From an uncultured Oscillospiraceae bacterium (GTDB lineage Bacteria; Bacillota; Clostridia; Oscillospirales; Ruminococcaceae), in contig USLH01000026.1 in assembly GCA_900555435.1 (NCBI GenBank), forward strand, positions 1-18,724: DNA of 18,724 bases, written 5' to 3'. Every line of letters starts with the position of its first letter. Within the stretch, counting starts at the first letter, position 1. Of the stretch, positions 13,394-18,724 are shown one piece after another. Below the pieces are notes generated by a model that was not told where the DNA came from, did not search any database, and saw nothing but the letters and a program-made list of their open reading frames with translations. Made by a program: the position numbers and the translations under genes.

Positions 13394-14790
13394 TTTTTTC
13401 CCTCCTTGGGATAGATGAGGGTCACACGAAAGAGGCTCCCTTTCCCCAGCTCGCTGTCCAGCTGGACGGAGCCGGTATAGAGGTTTGCCAGATGCTTTAC
13501 GATGGCAAGCCCCAGCCCGGTGCCGCCTACGTTTCGGCTGCGGCCCTTATCCACACGGAAGAACCGCTCGAAGACCCGTGCCTTCATTTCCGGAGGGATG
13601 CCGATGCCGGTATCCTTGACGCTTAAATAAAGGTGGCGGTCGTCGGTTTCCAGCCGGACCCAGACGGAGCCACCTTCCACGTTGTATTTGACGGCGTTCT
13701 GCATCAGGTTGGAGAGGAGATTGTGCAGGTGGGTGTAGGGGATGGGGACGCTGAAATCCCCGCCGGAAATGTCCATTCGGATGCGTTTTTCCTGCATATC
13801 CGGCAGCAGGGCGTCGTGGATCTCGTCCGCCACCTCCCGGACGTTGACCGGGGCGGAAACGGTGGCTTCCCCTTCATTTTCCAGCTTGGAGATGAAGAGC
13901 AGGTCGTTGATGATCCGGGACATCCGGGTGGCTTCCCGATGGATGATGCGGATGCTGTCCTTTGCCTGCTCCGGATCGGTGATGAGACCCCCCTCCAGCA
14001 TTTCGGAAAAGCCCATGATGGAGGTGATAGGCGTCCGCAGCTCATGGGAGGCGTTGGAGAAGAAGTCCTGCCGCTGCTTTAAGGCGTTCCGTTCGGAGGT
14101 GACGTCGAAGAGGACGATCATGACCCCGCCCTTCCGGCGGTAGCCCTCGCTGCGGACTAAACGGGACTGGAGGGCATAGACGCTCCCTTCCGGGGTGGTG
14201 ATGTCGTAGGAGGTAACTTTATTGGTGCGGATGGCCTTGTCCATCGCCGTAAGCAGGGCTTCGTCGTCGGTGACGGAGGGGAGGAACTGGTGGTCGATGT
14301 CCCCATGGAGGGAGAGGACCTTTTGTGCCGTGCGGTTGTAGCAGAGGATCCGCTTTTCAAAATCCACCATGAGGAAGCCTTCGTTCAGGGTGGAGAGAAT
14401 GAAGTCGAACTGCTCCTCCTCTGCCTGGAGACGATAGCGGGAAAGAAGGATCTTGTTGCACAGGCGGCGGATCTGCTGGCAGAGGTCGGACACCTCCACC
14501 GAAGGACTGTCCCGGAAGGGGTAGAAGGCGAAGCGCTCCTGCTCCTGCTCCAGCAGCTGGTTTAAGTGGAGAACAGTGCTTTTTAACTCTTCCCCGTCAT
14601 CCCGGGGGAGAAAGTGGCTGAGCAGCAGGCAGAGAAGGATCAGAATCCCTGCCCCCAAGGAAAGCCACAGGGCAAAGTGAAAAACGTCCCGGTTTTCCCG
14701 GGAATACAAAGCGACCCCGCAAAGGGTCACACCACAGCTTAACAGTGCGATCAGCAGGTAGCGCAGGAAGAATTGGGTCTTTCGTTTCAC
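13390..14790 (-). CDS. phoR: PhoR-like phosphate-responsive sensor histidine kinase
   Basis: A 466-residue membrane kinase. Two helices (about 8-29 and 37-61) enclose only a short outside loop, so sensing is probably not by a large external domain. A PAS-like domain follows (about 125-235: FDFILSTLNEGFLMVDFEKRILCYN). The HisKA domain has H249 in NASHELRTPITS, and the ATPase domain has N365 (LMQNAVKYN), DTGIGIP (393-399) and GGTGLGLAI (422-430). The GTG at 14790 is preferred (seven bases after AAAGGAG) over the TTG at 14793. It follows phoP by 41 bases with a hairpin between, and overlaps the 40-residue ORF. Being in the pst locus, control by phosphate limitation is the natural reading. Confidence 0.88.
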   Translation of the reverse strand: MKRKTQFFLRYLLIALLSCGVTLCGVALYSRENRDVFHFALWLSLGAGILILLCLLLSHFLPRDDGEELKSTVLHLNQLLEQEQERFAFYPFRDSPSVEVSDLCQQIRRLCNKILLSRYRLQAEEEQFDFILSTLNEGFLMVDFEKRILCYNRTAQKVLSLHGDIDHQFLPSVTDDEALLTAMDKAIRTNKVTSYDITTPEGSVYALQSRLVRSEGYRRKGGVMIVLFDVTSERNALKQRQDFFSNASHELRTPITSIMGFSEMLEGGLITDPEQAKDSIRIIHREATRMSRIINDLLFISKLENEGEATVSAPVNVREVADEIHDALLPDMQEKRIRMDISGGDFSVPIPYTHLHNLLSNLMQNAVKYNVEGGSVWVRLETDDRHLYLSVKDTGIGIPPEMKARVFERFFRVDKGRSRNVGGTGLGLAIVKHLANLYTGSVQLDSELGKGSLFRVTLIYPKEGKK

Positions 14791-14802
14791 CAAACCGCTC
14801 CT

Positions 14803-14833
14803 TTCAAAAACGAAAGCTGCCCGGGGGCAGCTT
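14803..14833 (-). terminator. Possible attenuator between phoP and phoR
   Basis: On the minus strand AAGCTGCC (14833-14826) pairs with GGCAGCTT (14821-14814) around a four-base loop, followed by TCGTTTTTG. The stem overlaps the phoP stop and the T-tract runs into the phoR ribosome site, so some transcripts should end here. Confidence 0.6.
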
Positions 14834-15518
14834 ATCCGCAGTTGAACCGGTATCCGACGCCACGAACTGTTCGGATGTACCGGGGGGTTTCCGCATCGTC
14901 GCCCAGCTTCTGGCGGAGGGTGCGGATGTGCATATCAAGGGTCCGGGTCTCGCCTTCAAAATCGATGCCCCAGACCAGATTGAGAAGCTCGGAGCGAGTC
15001 ATGACCCGGTCGGAATTTTCCATCAGGAGCTTTAAAAGCTCGAATTCCTTGAAGGTCAGTTCCAGCGGGGCATCCCCTTTGGTCACGTCCCGGGTGTCGC
15101 AGTTCAGGGTAATATCCTGACCGGTCAGGACGCTGGTTCGGCGGTTCCGGGCGGTGCGGCGGAGCAGAGCCTGCACCCGGGCTTTCAGCTCCAGGATGCC
15201 GAAGGGCTTGGTCAGGTAGTCGTCGGCGCCTGCGTCCAGGCCAGCCACCTTGTCCAGCTCCGAGTTCTTGGCGGTGAGCATCATGATGGGGAGGGTCTCA
15301 TAAGCGGGGTTTTTCCGGATCTGCCGGACGGCCTCCACGCCGTCGATGTCCGGGAGCATGATGTCGAAAAGCATCAGGTCGGGGGTTTCCTTTTCCAAAG
15401 CGGCGATGCCCTCGCCGGCTGTTTCAAATGCGTTTACCTGATAGCCGAAGGCCTGCAGGGCGGTGGCTACCAATTGACGGATGTTTTCATCGTCTTCAAT
15501 TACATAAATACGGGACAA
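14832..15518 (-). CDS. phoP: PhoP/PhoB-type response regulator
   Basis: A 228-residue OmpR-family DNA-binding regulator, the partner of the adjacent kinase. The receiver domain (1-120) has the acidic pair D9/D10, the phospho-acceptor D52 in LMLFDIMLPDIDG, the switch threonine in MMLTAKN and the lysine in LTKPFG. The C-terminal winged helix (about 130-228) shows LTFKEFELLKLLMEN, VMTRSELLNLVWG, RTLDMHIRTLRQKLG and IRTVRGVGYRF. The start is TTG at 15518, seven bases after GGAGGG; the in-frame TTG at 15533 overlaps that ribosome site. It has its own promoter after pstB. Target binding is probably to Pho boxes, which I did not see clearly in the window. Confidence 0.9.
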   Translation of the reverse strand: MSRIYVIEDDENIRQLVATALQAFGYQVNAFETAGEGIAALEKETPDLMLFDIMLPDIDGVEAVRQIRKNPAYETLPIMMLTAKNSELDKVAGLDAGADDYLTKPFGILELKARVQALLRRTARNRRTSVLTGQDITLNCDTRDVTKGDAPLELTFKEFELLKLLMENSDRVMTRSELLNLVWGIDFEGETRTLDMHIRTLRQKLGDDAETPRYIRTVRGVGYRFNCG

Positions 15519-15560
15519 GCTTTTTCCCTCCAAATCAGCCGCAGGGGCGAGCTTTTTTTC

Positions 15561-15589
15561 AGTATACCACGTCCTCCGGCGTTTGTAAA
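15561..15589 (-). promoter_or_regulatory. Promoter of phoPR
   Basis: On the minus strand: TTTACA (15589-15584), 17 bases, TATACT (15566-15561). It lies between pstB and phoP, so phoPR can be expressed independently of the pst genes. Only one TTTACA-like hexamer is present, so a tandem Pho box is not evident. Confidence 0.72.
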
Positions 15590-15596
15590 CAAAGAA

Positions 15597-16349
15597 TTAT
15601 CCGAACCGTCCGCCGATGTAATCGGCGGTGCGTTTGTCCACGGGGGCGTTGAAGATCTGGGCGGTTTCGCCGTACTCCGCCATTTCGCCGACTAAGAAGA
15701 AGGCTGTGTAGTCGGAGACACGGGCGGCCTGCTGCATATTATGGGTGACGATGGCAACGGTGTAGTGCCATTTGAGGTCTAAAATCAGCTCCTCGATCTT
15801 CTGGGTGGAGATGGGATCCAGGGCGGCGGTGGGCTCGTCCATCAGGAGCACTTCCGGCTCCACCGCCAGCGCCCGCGCGATGCAGAGCCGCTGCTGCTGG
15901 CCTCCGGAAAGGGAGAGGGCGGATTTTTTCAACCGATCCTTTACCTCGTCAAAGAGGGCGGCGCCCCGGAGACTGGATTCCACGATGGAGTCCAGCTCCT
16001 GCTTTTTCCGGATCCCGTGGAGCCGGGGGCCGTAGGCGATGTTGTCGTAAATGCTCATGGGGAAGGGATTGGGGCGCTGAAAGACCATGCCCACCCGTTT
16101 CCGAAGGGTGGTGATCTCCACCTTTGGGCCGTAGATGTCCTCCCCGTCCAGAAGGACGGTGCCCTCCACCCGGGTACCCTCGATCAGGTCGTTCATCCGG
16201 TTCAGGGTGCGCAGAAAGGTGGATTTTCCGCAGCCGGAGGGGCCGATGAAGGCGGTGACCTTATGCTCGGCGATGGAAAGGTTGACGTCTTTTAAGGCTT
16301 TTGTTGAGCCGTAATAAAAATTCAGGTGGGAAGCGGTGATCTTATCCAT
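15597..16349 (-). CDS. pstB: Phosphate ABC transporter ATP-binding protein PstB
   Basis: A 250-residue ATPase powering the PstCA channel in phosphate uptake. Walker A is GPSGCGKST (36-44), the Q-loop Q91 is in VFQRPNPFPMSIYDN (strongly PstB-specific), the signature is LSGGQ (147-151), Walker B is VLLMDEP (167-173) and the switch histidine is H203 in VTHNMQQA. The FYYG and LKDVNLSI start region and the IFNAPVDKRTADYIGGRFG end are typical. The ATG at 16349 follows AAAGGA with six-base spacing; longer frames upstream are only antisense or overlap of pstA. PstB follows pstA by 26 bases. Confidence 0.97.
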   Translation of the reverse strand: MDKITASHLNFYYGSTKALKDVNLSIAEHKVTAFIGPSGCGKSTFLRTLNRMNDLIEGTRVEGTVLLDGEDIYGPKVEITTLRKRVGMVFQRPNPFPMSIYDNIAYGPRLHGIRKKQELDSIVESSLRGAALFDEVKDRLKKSALSLSGGQQQRLCIARALAVEPEVLLMDEPTAALDPISTQKIEELILDLKWHYTVAIVTHNMQQAARVSDYTAFFLVGEMAEYGETAQIFNAPVDKRTADYIGGRFG

Positions 16350-16375
16350 AAAGATTCCTTTCTTAGGAAGGCGCT

Positions 16376-17281
16376 TCAGCGATCCTCGGATTTTTTTCTG
16401 CCGCCTGCCAGACGGGCAGTGAGGTTGATGCCCAAAACGATCAGGACTAGGACGGCTGCAATCCCGAAGCTTACGTCGTTCATGCCCTGGTCGGCGTACT
16501 GGTAAAGCTGGACCGCAAAGGTGGCGCCGGAGGTCTTCACATGGGTGAAGAGGTTGACGGGAAGGTTGGTGGCGATGCCGGCGGTGAAGATCAGCGCAGC
16601 AGATTCGCCGACAATCCGACCGACGCTCAGGATCAGCGAGGTCAGGATCCCGTTTTTGCAGCAGGGGAGAAGGATGGTGCGGATCATGTGCCATTTGGAA
16701 GCGCCTAAGCCTGCCGCTCCTTCCCGATAGCCGGTGGGGACGGTGCGGAGGGCTTCCTGGGTGGTGCGGATGATGGTGGGAAGCACCATGATAGACAGGG
16801 TCAGGCACCCGGAAAGAATGGAGTAGCCGAGACTCAAGTAGTTATTGAAGAGCATCATGCCGAAGAGGCCGTAGATGATGGATGGGATGCCGGCCAGGGT
16901 CTCGGTGGTGAATTCGATGATCCGGGTCAGGCGGCCCTTGCGGGCATATTCGTTGAGGTAGATCGCTCCGCCTACGCCCAAGGGCGCTGCGATGAGCAGG
17001 GTCAGGACGATGGTGTAAAGGGTGTTCACGATGTTCGGCAGGATGCCGTAGGTGCCGTTCAGAGCGCTGGGTTTGGTGGAAAGGAAGCTCCAGCTGACCT
17101 GCGGCAGCCCCCGGACGAGGATGTAGCCTAAAAGCCCCACAACAAGAAAGAGGGTGACCGCTCCGGCTAAGACGGAAAGCCCCTGCATCAGCAGGTCAAA
17201 GGGACGGATCCGGCTTTTGGTCAGGGATTCGGGGTTTTTCCGGATCAGTACCCGGGAGCCTGCGGTGGTGTTGACAGTCAT
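16376..17281 (-). CDS. pstA: Phosphate ABC transporter permease PstA
   Basis: A 301-residue membrane subunit of the phosphate importer. About six transmembrane helices are visible, the first near residues 32-56. Family hallmarks include GGIYLNEYA-like GGAIYLNEYA, GIPSIIYGLFG, the cytoplasmic EAA-type loop with YREGAAGLGASKWHMIRTILLP and GRIVGESAALIFTAG. The ATG at 17281 follows AAAGGTGA. PstC ends only 16 bases upstream, so pstC-pstA-pstB form one tight operon. Nothing unusual in length or motifs. Confidence 0.96.
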   Translation of the reverse strand: MTVNTTAGSRVLIRKNPESLTKSRIRPFDLLMQGLSVLAGAVTLFLVVGLLGYILVRGLPQVSWSFLSTKPSALNGTYGILPNIVNTLYTIVLTLLIAAPLGVGGAIYLNEYARKGRLTRIIEFTTETLAGIPSIIYGLFGMMLFNNYLSLGYSILSGCLTLSIMVLPTIIRTTQEALRTVPTGYREGAAGLGASKWHMIRTILLPCCKNGILTSLILSVGRIVGESAALIFTAGIATNLPVNLFTHVKTSGATFAVQLYQYADQGMNDVSFGIAAVLVLIVLGINLTARLAGGRKKSEDR

Positions 17282-17297
17282 GGAAGATCACCTTTCT

Positions 17298-18203
17298 TTA
17301 GCGGGCTTTTGCGCCCTTTTTGAGGATGCGGTTCAGGAGGAGATTGATGAAGAAGATGAAGACAAAGAGGACCAGGCCGATGCTGAAAAGAGACTGCCGG
17401 TGAAGGTCGGCAGCATAGCTCATTTCCGAGACGATGCCGGTGGTCAGGAACCGGACGCTCTTGAAGAGGTTCGGGAGGTTCGGAACGTTTCCGGAGACCA
17501 TGATGATGGCCATGGTCTCGCCGATGGCACGGCCTACGCCTAAAACGATGCCGGTGACGATGCCCGACCGGGCAGCCCGGATGTTCATCTTGAAAATGCT
17601 GGTCACCGGGGTGGCGCCTAAGGCAAGGGAGCCTTCATAATATTCCGGAGGCACCGCCCGGAGGGAAGTGACGGTGACGCTGACGATGGTGGGCAGGATC
17701 ATCACCGATAAGACTAAGATCGAGGTCAGAAGCGTTGCGCCGGAGGGAAGGTGGAAGAGGTTCGCAATGAAGGGGGAGAGTACGATCATTCCCACCAGTC
17801 CGAAGATCACAGAGGGGATGCCCGCCAGCAGCTCCACAGCGGCGACCAGGATTTTTTCCAGCTTTTTGGGAGCCAGGTAGCAGATGAACACGGCCGTGAG
17901 GACGCCCAGAGGGACGCCGATGAAGATGGCCCCGAAGGTGCCGGCGATGGAGGTGAGGATCATGGGAAGGATCCCGAATTTCGGATCCTCCGCCGTAGGC
18001 GCCCACTGGGTGCCGGAGAGAAAATCGAAAAGCCCGATCTTCCCGATGGCGGGAACGCCGGAGATGAGCATATAGATGGTGATGGCCGCAACACAGAGGA
18101 CGGAAACGATGCCGCAGAGGAAGAAGAGCACGTTCATGATAAGCTCTACGGCGTCTTTTGTGACCCGCGCTTTGGAAAGGGAAGAAATTTCGGATCCGGA
18201 CAA
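17298..18203 (-). CDS. pstC: Phosphate ABC transporter permease PstC
   Basis: A 301-residue membrane subunit, partner of PstA. The first transmembrane helix is near residues 20-47. QWAPTAEDPKFGILPMILTSI, ELLAGIPSVIFGLVGM, EYYEGSLALGATPVTSIFKM and GVGRAIGETMAIIMVSGN are standard PstC stretches. The start is TTG at 18203, six bases after AAGGAGGG, with no usable ATG nearby. A hairpin with a T-tract lies between it and pstS, so the permease is probably made at a lower level than the binding protein. The N-terminus (SGSEISSLSKARVTKDAVE) is polar and cytoplasmic. Confidence 0.96.
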   Translation of the reverse strand: MSGSEISSLSKARVTKDAVELIMNVLFFLCGIVSVLCVAAITIYMLISGVPAIGKIGLFDFLSGTQWAPTAEDPKFGILPMILTSIAGTFGAIFIGVPLGVLTAVFICYLAPKKLEKILVAAVELLAGIPSVIFGLVGMIVLSPFIANLFHLPSGATLLTSILVLSVMILPTIVSVTVTSLRAVPPEYYEGSLALGATPVTSIFKMNIRAARSGIVTGIVLGVGRAIGETMAIIMVSGNVPNLPNLFKSVRFLTTGIVSEMSYAADLHRQSLFSIGLVLFVFIFFINLLLNRILKKGAKAR

Positions 18204-18272
18204 GTTGGACCCTCCTTTCGTTGTTTGCAGAAAACGAACCGGTCTTATAGCCGCTCTTTACATTCTCTTTTT

Positions 18273-18302
18273 AAAAAAACCGGAGCGGGAAACCCGCCCC
18301 GG
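18273..18302 (-). terminator. Attenuating terminator between pstS and pstC
   Basis: On the minus strand CCGGGGCGGG (18302-18293) pairs with CCCGCTCCGG (18289-18280), ten pairs including one G-T, with a three-base loop and seven T after it (18279-18273). Partial termination here would give more PstS than channel. Confidence 0.85.
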
Positions 18303-18346
18303 ATCCGCAGTTGCGGGAGTTTTTGAAGAGAAGGAGAGGAGAACGC

Positions 18347-18724
18347 TTACTGGATGGCGACCAGACCCACCTGAGTGCAGATGGCCTGTCCCTCGTCGCT
18401 TAAGACGAAGTCAAGGAACGCCTGAGCGGCGTCGCTTAAGGTGGTCCCTTCTTTGGTCACCATGACGAAGGGGCGCTGCAGAGTGTAGGTGCCGTCCTTG
18501 ATGGTGGCGTCGGAGATGGCCAGGCCGCCGACCTTCAGGGCTTTTACGGTGTCGTCCACGGAGTCGAAGGAAACGTAGCCGATGGCGCCGGGGGTCGTGG
18601 CGACGGTGGTCTTCGCAGCGCCGGTAGAGGTCTGCATGGAGGCGTACTTGGCGTTTTCGCCTACACCAGTAACGGATTCAAAGGCGTCCCGGGTGCCGGA
18701 GCCGTCTTCCCGGCCGACCACATA
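18347..18724 (-). CDS. pstS: Phosphate-binding protein PstS, C-terminal part (partial)
   Basis: The last 125 residues of the extracytoplasmic phosphate-binding protein; the start is beyond the window. The visible part begins in the phosphate-binding loop VVGREDGSGTRDAFESV (S and T in GSGTR contact phosphate in the family). It continues through an IGYVSFDSV stretch and ends FLDFVLSDEGQAICTQVGLVAIQ, the usual PstS closing helix and tail. It is the first pst gene on this strand, 143 bases upstream of pstC with an attenuator between. A lipoprotein signal would be in the missing part. Confidence 0.96.
   Translation of the reverse strand, partial: YVVGREDGSGTRDAFESVTGVGENAKYASMQTSTGAAKTTVATTPGAIGYVSFDSVDDTVKALKVGGLAISDATIKDGTYTLQRPFVMVTKEGTTLSDAAQAFLDFVLSDEGQAICTQVGLVAIQ

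Noticed and set aside
15597..16808. A 403-residue frame extending pstB upstream
   Set aside because: The first part overlaps pstA in another frame and is low-complexity (H, P and R rich). PstB begins at 16349 with a proper ribosome site and family N-terminus.
1..18724. CRISPR arrays, tRNA or rRNA genes, insertion sequences, riboswitches
   Set aside because: I found no regularly spaced repeats, no cloverleaf-like pattern, no transposase frames and no leader matching a riboswitch class I know. Reading by eye could miss a divergent one.

Overview
The window is an ordinary-looking chromosomal stretch from an anaerobic Firmicute. A Clostridia/Oscillospirales-type gut or fermentative bacterium is likely. 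This rests on the elongation factor Tu tail, a monomeric [FeFe]-hydrogenase, a CdaR-type regulator beside ftsEX, a DUF4830-type protein, zinc-ribbon membrane proteins and strong AGGAGG ribosome binding sites. GC is high for most genes and clearly lower in one zinc-ribbon gene near 12.5-13.2 kb. I see no phage, transposase, CRISPR, tRNA or rRNA.

Layout. 1-215: 3' end of tuf and its terminator. 228-296: an imperfect long hairpin with no assigned role. 400-1770: a DUF4830-like membrane-anchored protein (minus strand), divergent from an RsuA-family pseudouridine synthase. 1752-2954: a CdaR-like regulator with its own promoter inside the rsuA tail, ended by two tandem hairpins. 3076-7233: ftsE, ftsX, a secreted coiled-coil M23 peptidase (EnvC/CwlO/PcsB-like) and an S41 carboxyl-terminal protease. 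Together these form a cell-wall hydrolase control module. 7270-7581: a small zinc-ribbon membrane protein. 7843-9470: a monomeric [FeFe]-hydrogenase with promoter, TTG start and terminator. 9481-10677: DegV-family lipid-binding protein (minus strand) followed by a decayed cytidine deaminase. 10779-11844: bifunctional BirA, divergent from degV. 11965-12450: an uncharacterised protein that appears to be an internal duplication. 12529-13233: an AT-rich zinc-ribbon/transmembrane protein ending in a 17-bp bidirectional terminator. 13271-18724, all on the minus strand: the phosphate-starvation locus, read as pstS (partial), pstC, pstA, pstB, phoP, phoR and a 40-residue ORF coupled to phoR.

How the genes work together. 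FtsEX is expected to use ATP hydrolysis to activate the secreted M23 hydrolase, and the neighbouring S41 protease may trim or clear such hydrolases. PstSCAB imports phosphate and PhoPR senses limitation. Hairpins between pstS and pstC and between phoP and phoR probably set expression ratios, and phoU is missing from its usual place. The hydrogenase would dispose of, or sense, reducing equivalents; no maturases are in the window.

I found no clearly new multi-gene system. The best leads are the 40-residue ORF after phoR, the internally duplicated 161-residue protein, the low-GC zinc-ribbon gene, the cytidine deaminase remnant and the unexplained hairpins. All calls come from reading the sequence; no database search was possible.
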